The notes under the pieces: model-generated | The model's input: only the letters and a program-made list of their open reading frames with translations | The model's database searches: none | Told to the model about the DNA's origin: nothing | Shown: one piece after another, positions 34,157 to 42,470 of the stretch | Position numbering within the stretch: the first letter of the stretch is position 1 | Layout: each line of letters begins with the position of its first letter | Translations under genes and position numbers: made by a program | From: Bradyrhizobium sp. Arg816 | Lineage (GTDB): Bacteria; Pseudomonadota; Alphaproteobacteria; Rhizobiales; Xanthobacteraceae | DNA length: 64,000 nucleotides | Assembly: GCF_029989365.1 (NCBI RefSeq) | Contig: NZ_JAPRAQ010000008.1 | Span: forward strand, 62,001-126,000 | Direction of reading: 5' to 3'

Positions 34157-35490
34157 GAAAACTCGGCCCCTAGCGAACGCATCATCGGGATGAAGTCCGG
34201 GAAACTGGTGGCGATGAAGGCGGTGTCGTCGACGGTCACGGGTTGGTCGGAGGCGCAGCCCATCACCAGCGCGGACATCGCGATGCGATGATCCATGTGC
34301 GTGGCGACAGTGCCGCCGCCCGGAACGTGGCCGCGCCCCTCGACGATCAGATCGTCACCGGAGACCTCGACTTTCACGCCGTTGACACGGAGCATGGCGG
34401 CGGTGGCCTCCAGGCGGTCGGATTCCTTGACCCGCAGCTCGTGCAGGCCGCGCATGATCGTCGTGCCCTCGGCGAAGGAGGCCGCCACCGCCAGCACGAG
34501 ATATTCGTCGATCATCGACGGCGCGCGCTCCGGCGGCACCTCGACGCCACGCAGTTTCGACGCGCGTACGCGCAGCTGCGCCATCGGCTCGCCGGCATCG
34601 CCGCGGACTTCGCTTTCCTCGATCGAGGCGCCCATTTCACGCAGCGTGGTGAACAGGCCGGTGCGCAGCGGATTGGTCATCACGTCGGACAGGACGACAT
34701 CGGAGCCTTCGACGATCAGCGCCGCGACGACCGGGAAGGCCGCCGAAGAGGGATCGGCGGGCACCACGACGGTGGCGCCATGCAGCTCGGGCTGGCCAAT
34801 CAGCGTGATGCGGCGGCCGTGCTGCCCCTCCTGCGCGGAGGTGATGTCGGCGCCAAAGTGCTTCAGCATCAGTTCGGTATGGTCGCGGCTGGCCTCGGTC
34901 TCGATCACCGTCGTGGTGCCGGGCGCGGCCAAGCCCGCCAGCAGCACGGCCGATTTGATCTGGGCCGAGGCGACCGGGGTCTTGTAGGTGATCGGCAGCG
35001 GATCGCGCGCGCCCTGGACGGTCAGCGGCAGACGGCCGCCCTCGCCGCCGGACACCACTTTGGCGCCCATTTTCTCGAGCGGATCGAGGATCCGGCGCAT
35101 GGGGCGGCTGCGCAGCGAGGCATCGCCGTCGAAAACCGCCGAAATCGGGCAGCCGGCGACGGCGCCCATGACGAGCCGGCAGCCGGTGCCGGAGTTGCCG
35201 AAATCAAGCGGCGCCCTGGGCTCGGCGAAGCCGGCAACGCCCACGCCGTTCACCTTCCAGGCGAAATCGCCGGTACGCTCGACCCTGGCGCCCAGCGCCT
35301 GCATGGATTTTGCGGTGTTGAGGACGTCCTCGCCCTCGAGCAGGCCAGAAATCTTGGTCTCGCCGACCGCGAGCGCGCCCAGGATGAGGGCGCGGTGGGA
35401 GATCGACTTGTCCCCGGGGACCCGTACTTTCCCGGTCAGGGGACCGCTTGCGCGCGACTGAAGCGGCGTCGGCTTGTCGGAATCAGTCAA
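34153..35490 (-). CDS. aroA: 3-phosphoshikimate 1-carboxyvinyltransferase (EPSP synthase), class II
   Basis: A 445-residue enzyme that transfers enolpyruvate from PEP to shikimate-3-phosphate. Class II features are GDKSISHRALILGALA, LDFGNSGTGCRL and SRDHTELMLKHFGA. The position corresponding to E. coli Gly96 is Gly here (NSGTG), not the Ala known from the tolerant CP4 enzyme. I prefer TTG 35490 (MTDSDKPTPLQSRASGPL) because AAGGA lies seven bases before it. The frame opens further, to 35550, without a Shine-Dalgarno sequence. Confidence 0.94.
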   Translation of the reverse strand: MTDSDKPTPLQSRASGPLTGKVRVPGDKSISHRALILGALAVGETKISGLLEGEDVLNTAKSMQALGARVERTGDFAWKVNGVGVAGFAEPRAPLDFGNSGTGCRLVMGAVAGCPISAVFDGDASLRSRPMRRILDPLEKMGAKVVSGGEGGRLPLTVQGARDPLPITYKTPVASAQIKSAVLLAGLAAPGTTTVIETEASRDHTELMLKHFGADITSAQEGQHGRRITLIGQPELHGATVVVPADPSSAAFPVVAALIVEGSDVVLSDVMTNPLRTGLFTTLREMGASIEESEVRGDAGEPMAQLRVRASKLRGVEVPPERAPSMIDEYLVLAVAASFAEGTTIMRGLHELRVKESDRLEATAAMLRVNGVKVEVSGDDLIVEGRGHVPGGGTVATHMDHRIAMSALVMGCASDQPVTVDDTAFIATSFPDFIPMMRSLGAEFS

Positions 35491-35660
35491 GTTTGTGTCC
35501 TTGGATAGGCCCGAAACGTCCCTGCGGGGCTCGCGGGGCAGGTACCACAAGGTCTGCCCGCCGTCACGGGCATGTCTTTCTCCCGTAATGCGCTATTGAC
35601 AGCGGGCCGCCAACTAGCCAAGTGAAACACCGCTTTTCAGACATTCCCAGGATTCCTGCC

Positions 35661-36068
35661 GTGGCCAAGTCCGAACTCGGAACCAAACGTATTTGCCCGA
35701 CCACGGGCAAGAAATTCTATGACCTCAACAAGAATCCGGTGATCTCGCCCTATACCGGCGAAGTCGTACCGATCGCGCCAGTGGCGCCGGCTCGCGCAAC
35801 CCGCGGCGCCGAACCTCGCCACACGCCGGCTGCCGACACCACGCCGGAGCCGGCAGAGGTCGAAGAGGTCTCGCTCGAGGAGGCCGACGCCGAGGAGAAC
35901 ACCGGCAAGGTCAAGGCCGCGGTGCCCGAATCCGAGGACGACATCGAGGTCGACGAGACCATCGAAGACGATGACGACGATGATTCGACCTTTATCGCCG
36001 ACGACGAAGAGGGCGATGAGGACGTTACCGACATCATTGGTGATGTCGGAGGTGATGAAGAGACTTGA
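35661..36068 (+). CDS. TIGR02300/FYDLN acid family protein
   Basis: A 135-residue protein conserved in alphaproteobacteria, of unknown function. The N-terminus MAKSELGTKRICPTTGKKFY, continuing DLNKNPVISPYTGE, defines the FYDLN family. The second half is extremely acidic (for example VDETIEDDDDDDSTFI), which suggests a flexible, charged tail. The start is GTG 35661 with AGGA eight bases upstream, rather than the GTG at 35622. It is divergent from aroA. The 95 bases between it and the tRNA gene hold only a hairpin. Confidence 0.88.
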   Translation: MAKSELGTKRICPTTGKKFYDLNKNPVISPYTGEVVPIAPVAPARATRGAEPRHTPAADTTPEPAEVEEVSLEEADAEENTGKVKAAVPESEDDIEVDETIEDDDDDDSTFIADDEEGDEDVTDIIGDVGGDEET

Positions 36069-36125
36069 GATCAGCCCTGATCTGTGAAAAAGGGTGCACC
36101 GCGCGAGTCACCAGGCTCGCCGGTC

Positions 36126-36150
36126 GGGAGTGATCCGAAAGGATCGTCCC
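36126..36150 (+). other. GNRA-tetraloop hairpin upstream of tRNA-Ala
   Basis: GGGA..GATCC-GAAA-GGATC..TCCC forms a nested hairpin with a GAAA loop, 15 bases before the tRNA gene. There is no T run. It may end or protect the upstream mRNA. Confidence 0.4.
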
Positions 36151-36164
36151 AATTGGAAGACTAA

Positions 36165-36239
<75 letters not shown>

Positions 36240-36240
<1 letters not shown>

Positions 36241-36329
36241 GCCTTCGCTGGCTTCGCCAGCTTCGGCTCGGCAAGCCCATCGTAGCGAAGGCTGTCGCGG
36301 CGTAGCCCGAAGGGCGAAGCCGGGCTTTA
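36240..36329. repeat. Palindromic element abutting the tRNA 3' end
   Basis: AGCCTTCGCT (36240-36249, starting on the last base of the tRNA CCA) is inverted at 36284-36293. A second stem, AGCCCG (36304-36309) with CGGGCT (36322-36327), follows. A GIY-YIG gene starts 50 bases later. I recall similar sequence beside tRNA and GIY-YIG genes in Bradyrhizobium, but could not check. Confidence 0.6.
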
Positions 36330-36379
36330 GCAGATCGAAAGCGGATGTAAGCTCTCCCTCGACAGCTCGGGAGCCTGCC

Positions 36380-36616
36380 GTGAGATACGTCTACATTCTC
36401 GAGAGCCTTGATTCCCTCCATTTCTATGTCGGGATCACTGACGACCTGCGCGCCCGACTGACAAAGCACAATGCCGGCGAGGTGCCACACACGTCGAAAT
36501 TCGGACCTTGGCGTCTCAAGACTTACATTGCGTTCAGCAACGAGAAGCAGGCCGTCGCGTTCGAGAAGTACCTGAAGTCAGCGTCCGGCCGCGCCTTCGC
36601 CAAAAAGCGCCCCTAG
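36380..36616 (+). CDS. Small GIY-YIG domain protein
   Basis: A 78-residue protein that is essentially a bare GIY-YIG nuclease domain of the UPF0213/YhbQ type. The motif halves are YVYILESLDSLHFYVGITDD, where GIY-YIG appears as YIL..YVGI. The catalytic Arg is in LRARLTKHN and the Glu in FEKYLKSASG. The start is GTG 36380 with GGGAG seven bases before it. It ends four bases before the convergent ohrR stop. Activity and target are unknown. Confidence 0.8.
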   Translation: MRYVYILESLDSLHFYVGITDDLRARLTKHNAGEVPHTSKFGPWRLKTYIAFSNEKQAVAFEKYLKSASGRAFAKKRP

Positions 36617-36620
36617 CCCC

Positions 36621-37079
36621 CTACTCCCCGATCACCGCATTCAACCGGTCGCGCAGCGCGACGATCTCGTCCTTCATCGCGACCAGTTCCGAAACCGAGC
36701 AATCCGACGCCGCCAGGATCGAATGCGGCACGGCACGCGCTTTTTCCTTCAAGGCGTGGCCCTGCGGGGTCAGCGCGATCAGCACCTGACGTTCGTCCTC
36801 GCGCGAGCGTGTGCGCTTGACGAGGTGCGCGGCCTCGAGGCGCTTGAGCAGCGGCGTTAGGGTGCCCGAATCGAGGAACAGCTTTTCGCCGATGTCCTTG
36901 ACCGGCACGTCGTCGCGCTCCCACAGCACCAGCATCACCAGATATTGCGGGTAAGTCAGGCCGAGCCGGTCGAGCAGCGGCTTGTAGACGCGGTTGAAGG
37001 CATGCGCGGCCGAATAGACCGCGAAGCAGATCTGGTTGTCGAGGCGCTGCGGGTCCAGCGCCGATAATTTCCGGGGCAT
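36621..37079 (-). CDS. ohrR: Organic hydroperoxide sensor/repressor OhrR (MarR family)
   Basis: A 152-residue winged-helix repressor that releases DNA when a reactive cysteine is oxidised by organic peroxides. That cysteine is in the segment NQICFAVYSAAHAFNRVYKP, the OhrR signature. The helix-turn-helix and wing (LDSGTLTPLLKRLEAAHLV, RSREDERQVLIALTPQG) are typical. ATG 37079 (MPRKLSALDPQRLDNQ) is preferred over the upstream frame. It is divergent from ohr, its expected target. Confidence 0.93.
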   Translation of the reverse strand: MPRKLSALDPQRLDNQICFAVYSAAHAFNRVYKPLLDRLGLTYPQYLVMLVLWERDDVPVKDIGEKLFLDSGTLTPLLKRLEAAHLVKRTRSREDERQVLIALTPQGHALKEKARAVPHSILAASDCSVSELVAMKDEIVALRDRLNAVIGE

Positions 37080-37126
37080 CGAGAATCTCACGCGGTTTCC
37101 TCCATTCTGGGACCGGGCGGCCGTAC

Positions 37127-37190
37127 ATTCAATTGCGAACAATTAAATGTGAGGCATGCAAATTTCAATTGCGCGCAATCTAATTGTTTG
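37127..37190. promoter_or_regulatory. OhrR operator sites between ohrR and ohr
   Basis: AATTG-CGAA-CAATT (37131-37144) and the perfect 12-mer ATTGCGCGCAAT (37168-37179), followed by AATTGTTTGCG, give several AATTG/CAATT half-sites. OhrR boxes in other bacteria are A/T-rich palindromes built on AATT. The positions suit repression of both genes. Confidence 0.65.
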
Positions 37191-37233
37191 CGATGTAGGT
37201 TCCACCCCAACCCGAACACCTGAGGAGACGAAA

Positions 37234-37659
37234 ATGTCCGTGAACGTCCTGTACAAGACCAGCGCCAAAGCCACCGGCGGCCGCGACGGCCATGCGGCGA
37301 CCCTCGACGGCGCGCTCGACGTCAAGCTCACCACGCCGAAGGAGCTCGGCGGCGGAGGCGGCGCCGGCAACAATCCCGAGCAGCTGTTTGCGGCGGGCTA
37401 TGCCGCCTGCTTCATCGGCGCGATGAAGTTCGTGGCCTCGCAGGGCGGCCCGAAGGTTCCGGCTGACGCCTCGGTCACCTCCACCGTCGGCATCGGCCCG
37501 CGCTCGGCCGGTGGCTTCGGTCTCGACATCGACCTCGCCGTCTCGCTGCCGGGCCTTGCCCGCGCGGAAGCCGAAGCGCTGGTCGAGAAGGCCCACCAGG
37601 TGTGCCCCTACTCCAATGCCACGCGCGGCAATGTCGACGTTCGCCTGACGGTCGTCTGA
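37234..37659 (+). CDS. ohr: Organic hydroperoxide resistance protein Ohr
   Basis: A 141-residue OsmC/Ohr peroxidase that reduces organic hydroperoxides with thiol (lipoylated protein) reductants. The two catalytic cysteines are in FAAGYAACFIGAM and in HQVCPYSNATRGN. It begins MSVNVLYKTSAKATGGRDGH as usual. GAGGAGA precedes ATG 37234. A terminator follows the stop. Confidence 0.95.
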   Translation: MSVNVLYKTSAKATGGRDGHAATLDGALDVKLTTPKELGGGGGAGNNPEQLFAAGYAACFIGAMKFVASQGGPKVPADASVTSTVGIGPRSAGGFGLDIDLAVSLPGLARAEAEALVEKAHQVCPYSNATRGNVDVRLTVV

Positions 37660-37673
37660 TCAAACGGCGGATT

Positions 37674-37717
37674 GGCTGGCCCGAGATCCCCCTCGGGCCG
37701 GCCGCTTTCCTTTGGTT
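37674..37717 (+). terminator. Probable terminator of ohr
   Basis: GGCtGGCCCGAG pairs with CTCGGGCCgGCC across a six-base loop. The 3' side continues CTTTCCTTTGGTTTTG, a T-rich but interrupted tail. Confidence 0.65.
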
Positions 37718-37844
37718 TTGTTGTTTTGCCACGCCGCGGGATTGCACGGCGGCACCGCATACGCCCCTACGCGCCAAGCCATTGCTGGCGCAAAAAAACC
37801 TCGCTACGCCTGTGATCAACGACCGACACAGGGGAAGCGAAGGC

Positions 37845-39047
37845 ATGACTGAAGCCGTTTTGGGCGCAATGAGCGGACTGCGCGTCATCGATCTCACGCG
37901 CGTGCTTGGCGGTCCCTACTGCACCCAGATCCTCGCCGACCACGGCGCCGACGTGATCAAGGTCGAGCCGCCCGCCGGCGACGAGGTGCGCGACTGGGGC
38001 CCTCCGTTCCATGAGGAAGACGCGGCCTATTTCATCGGCATCAACCGCAACAAGCGCTCGATCGGCCTCGACCTCGCCTCCGAGGGCGGCCGAATCGTGC
38101 TGCTCAAGATGCTGGAGACCGCCGACGTCCTGATCGAGAATTTCAAGCCGGGCACGCTGGAGAAATGGGGCATCGGCAACGATGTGCTCAGCAAGAAATT
38201 CCCGCGCCTGGTGCATTGCCGGATCTGCGGCTTCGGCGCCGACGGTCCGCGCGGCGGCAATCCCGGCTATGACGCCATCATCCAGGCCATGACCGGCATG
38301 ATCGCGGCGACCGGTTCGCCCGAGAGCGGTCCGATGCGGATCGGCGTGCCGCTGGTCGACATCACCACCGGCCTCTATGCGGCGATCGGCATCCTGATGG
38401 CGCTGTCGGAGCGGCAGCGCTCTGGGAAAGGCCAGTTCCTGGAGACGACGCTGTACGAGACCGGCCTCGCCATCATGCATCCGCACACCGCGAATTATTT
38501 CATGCACGGCAAGCCGCCGTCGCTCACCGGCAACGAGCATCCCAACCTCGTGCCTTACGCGATCTTCCCGACCAGGACCGACAACATCTTCATCGGTGTC
38601 GGCAATGACGGCACCTTCCGCAAGCTTGCCAAGGAGATCGGCAAGCCCGAGCTCGGCACCGATCCGCGCTTTGCCCGCAACAAGGACCGCATCGCCAATC
38701 GCGAGGCGCTGCGGGCCGAGTTGGCCGCCGTGTTCAGCCAGCACGAGGCCGAGCCGCTGTGCAATCGTCTGCTCGCCGCCGGCCTGCCCGCAGGTCCCGT
38801 GCAGAAGATCGACCAGGCGTTGACGAACGCGCACACGATCGCCCGCGGCGATGTCATCGAGAAGGACTGGTACAAGGGGGTGGCCTCGCCGATCCGGCTC
38901 GATCGCAGCAAGCCGAGCCTGCGCCGTCTGCCGCCGAAATTCAGCCAGCACTCGGCGGAGGTGCTCGGCGAGTTCGGCTACTCCAAATCGGAGATCGACG
39001 CGATGGTCGAGCAGGGCACCGTCTGCGGCCCCGAGCGCAAGCGCTAA
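37845..39047 (+). CDS. CaiB/BaiF-type (class III) CoA-transferase
   Basis: A 400-residue family III CoA-transferase, which moves CoA between carboxylic acids. The N-terminus has LRVIDLTRVLGGPYCTQILA, continuing DHGADVIKVEPP. The segment NRNKRSIGLDLASEGG and the catalytic-Asp region (VLIENFKPGTLEKWG) are also present. The start is ATG 37845; an alternative ATG at 37869 would trim eight residues. It stands alone, so the acid substrate cannot be inferred. Confidence 0.88.
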   Translation: MTEAVLGAMSGLRVIDLTRVLGGPYCTQILADHGADVIKVEPPAGDEVRDWGPPFHEEDAAYFIGINRNKRSIGLDLASEGGRIVLLKMLETADVLIENFKPGTLEKWGIGNDVLSKKFPRLVHCRICGFGADGPRGGNPGYDAIIQAMTGMIAATGSPESGPMRIGVPLVDITTGLYAAIGILMALSERQRSGKGQFLETTLYETGLAIMHPHTANYFMHGKPPSLTGNEHPNLVPYAIFPTRTDNIFIGVGNDGTFRKLAKEIGKPELGTDPRFARNKDRIANREALRAELAAVFSQHEAEPLCNRLLAAGLPAGPVQKIDQALTNAHTIARGDVIEKDWYKGVASPIRLDRSKPSLRRLPPKFSQHSAEVLGEFGYSKSEIDAMVEQGTVCGPERKR

Positions 39048-39196
39048 ACGCCCTCGCCGCCTCACCCGAGCAAATGCCGCACTGCGGCGCGGGCACGCAT
39101 GTGCACCGCGAACGGAGGAGGCTGCGCGCTCGGCATTCGCCTATTTGACGGCTTCCCTTTTGGCCGCGCTTGCTGCTTTCGTTTCTCCCGCTTACA

Positions 39197-39214
39197 CAGT
39201 CATGTGAACGTCAT
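39197..39214 (+). promoter_or_regulatory. Candidate Pho box upstream of ugpB
   Basis: CAGTCAT-GTGA-ACGTCAT has the 7-4-7 layout of PhoB sites (two CTGTCAT-like direct repeats, 6/7 and 5/7 matches). It lies 54 bases before the ugpB start. ugp operons are known phosphate-starvation genes. The rest of the 220-base gap holds nothing else I recognise. Confidence 0.6.
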
Positions 39215-39267
39215 ATGGCGCTGCTAGCGCAAGCGCTTCTTTTTGACGGCCAAGGGAGGTTTACTTG

Positions 39268-40584
39268 ATGGCTCTTCGACACTTTGGGGCGGCTGCCGCA
39301 GTTGCGATCACGATCGGCATGGGCGCATCGCCGGCCTTGGCCGTGACCGAAATCCAGTGGTGGCACGCGATGACCGGCGCCAACAACGACGTCATCGTCA
39401 AGCTCGCCACCGACTTCAACGCCTCGCAGACCGACTACAAGGTGATCCCGACCTACAAGGGCAACTATCCCGATACGATGAACGCCGGCATCGCGGCGTT
39501 CCGCGCCGGCAACGCCCCGCACATCATGCAGGTGTTCGAAGTCGGCACCGCGACCATGATGGCCGCGACCGGCGCCGTAAAGCCCGTCTACAAGCTGATG
39601 GCCGAGGCCGGCGAGAAGTTCGACCCCAAGATCTACCTGCCCGCCATCACCGGCTACTACTCGACCTCGAAGGGCGAGATGCTGTCCTTCCCGTTCAACT
39701 CGTCGTCGACCGTCATGTGGGTCAACCTCGACGAGCTCAAGAAGGCGAACGTCGATATCCCCAAGACCTGGCCCGAAACGTTCGAGGCCGCCAAGAAGCT
39801 GAAGGCTGCGGGTCATGACACCTGCGGCTTCTCCGGCTCCTGGGTCACCTGGGTCAATCTCGAGCAGCTCTCCGCCTGGCACAACGTGCCGCTCGCCAGC
39901 AAGGCCAACGGCCTCGACGGTTTCGACACCGTGCTCGAGTTCAACGGCCCGCTCCAGGTCAAGCATCTCGAAACCCTGGTCGAACTCCAGAAGACCAAGA
40001 CCTACGACTATGCCGGCCGCACCAACACCGGCGAAGGCCGCTTCACCTCCGGCGAATGCCCGATCTACCTGACCTCGTCGGCGTTCTTCGGCAACGTCAA
40101 GGCGCAGGCCAAGTTCAACTTCACCGCCGTGCCGATGCCTTACTATCCGGACGCCAAGGGTGCGCCGCAGAACTCGATCATCGGCGGTGCCTCGCTCTGG
40201 GTCATGGGCGGCAAGTCGGCCGAGGAATACAAGGGCGTTGCGAAATTCCTGACCTTCCTCTCGGACACCGATCGCCAAGTCTACATCCACAAGGCCTCGG
40301 GCTATCTGCCGATCACCAAGGCGGCCTACGCCAAGGCGAAGGAAGAAGGTTTCTACAAGGATCAGCCCTATCTCGAGACCCCGCTGCTCGAACTGACCAA
40401 CAAGGAGCCGACCGAGAATTCGCGCGGCTTGCGTCTCGGCAATATGGTTCAGCTCCGTGACGTCTGGTCGGAAGAGATCGAGCAGGCGCTGGCCGGCAAG
40501 AAGACCGCCAAGCAGGCGCTCGACGCCGCCGTCGAGCGCGGCAACACGATGCTGCGTCAGTTCGAAAAGACCGCCGTCAAGTGA
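39268..40584 (+). CDS. ugpB: sn-Glycerol-3-phosphate ABC transporter, periplasmic binding protein
   Basis: A 438-residue substrate-binding protein with signal peptide MALRHFGAAAAVAITIGMGA followed by the cleavage-type SPALA. The mature part begins VTEIQWWHAMTGANNDVI, strongly UgpB-like, and includes FPFNSSSTVMWVN and GGASLWVMGGKS. It captures glycerol-3-phosphate and its diesters for import. GGGAGG precedes ATG 39268; a TTG lies just before it. A perfect stem-loop separates it from ugpA. Confidence 0.93.
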   Translation: MALRHFGAAAAVAITIGMGASPALAVTEIQWWHAMTGANNDVIVKLATDFNASQTDYKVIPTYKGNYPDTMNAGIAAFRAGNAPHIMQVFEVGTATMMAATGAVKPVYKLMAEAGEKFDPKIYLPAITGYYSTSKGEMLSFPFNSSSTVMWVNLDELKKANVDIPKTWPETFEAAKKLKAAGHDTCGFSGSWVTWVNLEQLSAWHNVPLASKANGLDGFDTVLEFNGPLQVKHLETLVELQKTKTYDYAGRTNTGEGRFTSGECPIYLTSSAFFGNVKAQAKFNFTAVPMPYYPDAKGAPQNSIIGGASLWVMGGKSAEEYKGVAKFLTFLSDTDRQVYIHKASGYLPITKAAYAKAKEEGFYKDQPYLETPLLELTNKEPTENSRGLRLGNMVQLRDVWSEEIEQALAGKKTAKQALDAAVERGNTMLRQFEKTAVK

Positions 40585-40590
40585 GGCGAT

Positions 40591-40622
40591 GAGCGGCAGG
40601 CCGGTAAGCCGGCCTGCCGCTC
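40591..40622 (+). other. Intercistronic stem-loop between ugpB and ugpA
   Basis: A perfect 14-base inverted repeat (GAGCGGCAGGCCGG / CCGGCCTGCCGCTC) with loop TAAG and no T run. Such hairpins after binding-protein genes often protect the upstream mRNA or attenuate readthrough, which gives more binding protein than permease. Confidence 0.7.
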
Positions 40623-40632
40623 AGCTGACATC

Positions 40633-41514
40633 ATGCAAAAGCAAGCCATTTTCCAGTCAAAGCTATTGCCCTACGCGCTGGTTGCGCCGCAACTCGCGAT
40701 CGTCCTGATATTCTTCTACTGGCCTGCGCTGCAGGCGGTCATCCAGTCCTTCCTGCTCCAGGATGCCTTCGGTCTCTCGAGCACCTTTGTCTGGTTCGAG
40801 AATTACATCGAGCTGTTCAAAGACCCCGCCTATTTCGAGGCGGTCGTCCGTACGTTCGTCTTTTCGTTCGCCATCGCCGTCTCGTCGCTGTCCTTCGCGC
40901 TCTTGCTCGCCGTGATGGCGGACAAGCCGCTGCGCGGCTCAATGCTCTACCGCACGCTGCTGATCTGGCCCTATGCGGTGGCGCCGCCCGTGGTCGGCGT
41001 GCTCTGGATCTTCATGCTGCATCCCTCGCTCGGCGTGCTGTCGCGCTATCTGCGCGGCCTGGGTGTCGACTGGAATCCGCTGCTCGACGGCAACCAGGCG
41101 GCTGGGCTGATCATCCTCGCCGCGGCGTGGAAGCAGATCTCCTATAATTTCCTGTTCTTCCTCGCCGGCCTGCAAGCCATCCCCCGAAGCGTGTTCGAGG
41201 CCGCCGCGATCGACGGCGCCCGTCCGATGCGCCGGTTCTGGACCGTGACCTTCCCGCTGCTGTCGCCCACGATCTTCTTCCTGCTGGTCGTCAACATCGT
41301 CTACGCCTTCTTCGACACCTTCGGCATCATCGACACCATGACCCGCGGCGGTCCCGGCACATCGACGGTCACGCTGGTCTACAAGGTCTATTCCGACGGC
41401 CTGCTCGGCGGCAATCTCGGCAGCTCCGCGGCGCAGTCGGTGATCCTGATGGTCATGGTGATCGTGCTGACGGGAATCCAGTTCCGCTTCGTCGAACGCA
41501 AGGTGACCTACTGA
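40633..41514 (+). CDS. ugpA: sn-Glycerol-3-phosphate ABC transporter permease UgpA
   Basis: A 293-residue inner-membrane permease with six expected helices. The first is LLPYALVAPQLAIVLIFFYW. The EAA loop that contacts the ATPase reads SVFEAAAIDGARPMRRFWTV. It pairs with UgpE. ATG 40633 lies ten bases after the intercistronic hairpin, and the gene ends inside the ugpE start (TGATG). Confidence 0.94.
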   Translation: MQKQAIFQSKLLPYALVAPQLAIVLIFFYWPALQAVIQSFLLQDAFGLSSTFVWFENYIELFKDPAYFEAVVRTFVFSFAIAVSSLSFALLLAVMADKPLRGSMLYRTLLIWPYAVAPPVVGVLWIFMLHPSLGVLSRYLRGLGVDWNPLLDGNQAAGLIILAAAWKQISYNFLFFLAGLQAIPRSVFEAAAIDGARPMRRFWTVTFPLLSPTIFFLLVVNIVYAFFDTFGIIDTMTRGGPGTSTVTLVYKVYSDGLLGGNLGSSAAQSVILMVMVIVLTGIQFRFVERKVTY

Positions 41515-42362
41515 TGGTCGAAGAAGAGGGCTTTCGGCGCTACGTCGCCCACGCGATTCTCTGGATCGGGATCGCGATCGTCGCATTCCCGGTCTACATC
41601 GCGATCGTCGCCTCGACCCAGGACAACGCCCTGATCGCGAACGGGCAGATGTCGCTGCTGCCGGGCGGCCATTTCTTCGAGGTCTACTACAAGACCATCT
41701 TCGTCGGCACGAGCGGCTCGACACGCGAGCCCGTCGGCAACATGATGCTGAACTCGCTGGTGATGGCGCTGGCGATCGCGATCGGCAAGATCGCGATCTC
41801 GATCATCTCGGCCTATGCGATCGTGTATTTCCGCTTTCCGTTCCGGATGGCGATCTTCTGGATCATCTTCATCACGTTGATGCTGCCGGTCGAGGTGCGC
41901 ATCTACCCGACCTACAAGATCGTCGCCGATCTGCACATGCTCGACAGCTATGCCGGCCTCGCGCTGCCGCTGATCGCGTCGGCCACCGCGACGCTGCTGT
42001 TCCGCCAGTTCTTCATGACCGTGCCGGACGAGCTGCTGGAGGCCTCGCGCATAGACGGCGCCGGCCCCTTGCGCTTCTTCTGGGATACGCTGCTGCCGCT
42101 GTCGCGCACCAATATGGCGGCGCTGTTCGTGATCCTCTTCATCCTCGGCTGGAATCAATATCTCTGGCCGCTGCTGATCACCACGCGCGACGACATGCAG
42201 ACCATCCAGGTCGGCATCCGCAAGATGATCACCACCACCGACGCGCTGACCGAATGGCCGATCGTGATGGCGACCGCCGTGCTGGCCATGCTGCCGCCGG
42301 TGTTCGTCGTCGTCGCCATGCAGAAACTGTTCGTGCGCGGCCTGGTCGAGACGGAAAAGTGA
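41514..42362 (+). CDS. ugpE: sn-Glycerol-3-phosphate ABC transporter permease UgpE
   Basis: A 282-residue second permease subunit. The first helix is ILWIGIAIVAFPVYIAIVAS. The periplasmic loop contains STREPVGNMMLNSLVMALAI, and the EAA loop reads ELLEASRIDGAGPLRFFWDT. It overlaps ugpA by one base. A repeat element separates it from ugpC. Confidence 0.94.
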   Translation: MVEEEGFRRYVAHAILWIGIAIVAFPVYIAIVASTQDNALIANGQMSLLPGGHFFEVYYKTIFVGTSGSTREPVGNMMLNSLVMALAIAIGKIAISIISAYAIVYFRFPFRMAIFWIIFITLMLPVEVRIYPTYKIVADLHMLDSYAGLALPLIASATATLLFRQFFMTVPDELLEASRIDGAGPLRFFWDTLLPLSRTNMAALFVILFILGWNQYLWPLLITTRDDMQTIQVGIRKMITTTDALTEWPIVMATAVLAMLPPVFVVVAMQKLFVRGLVETEK

Positions 42363-42366
42363 GGGG

Positions 42367-42459
42367 GCGAGTGGTGAGTAGCGAATGGCGAATGGAAAGC
42401 CTTTTGACGGCTCTCGCGTGCATGCCTTCCCAATTCGCCACTCCCCATTCGCCATTCGC
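42367..42459. repeat. Palindromic intergenic repeat, family E, inside the ugp operon
   Basis: GCGAATGGCGAATGG (42381-42395) and CCATTCGCCATTCGC (42445-42459) are a perfect 15-base inverted pair. Flanking GAGTGG/CCACTC pieces extend the similarity. It separates ugpE and ugpC by 108 bases in an otherwise tight operon. Confidence 0.8.
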
Positions 42460-42470
42460 TGGAAAAACTC

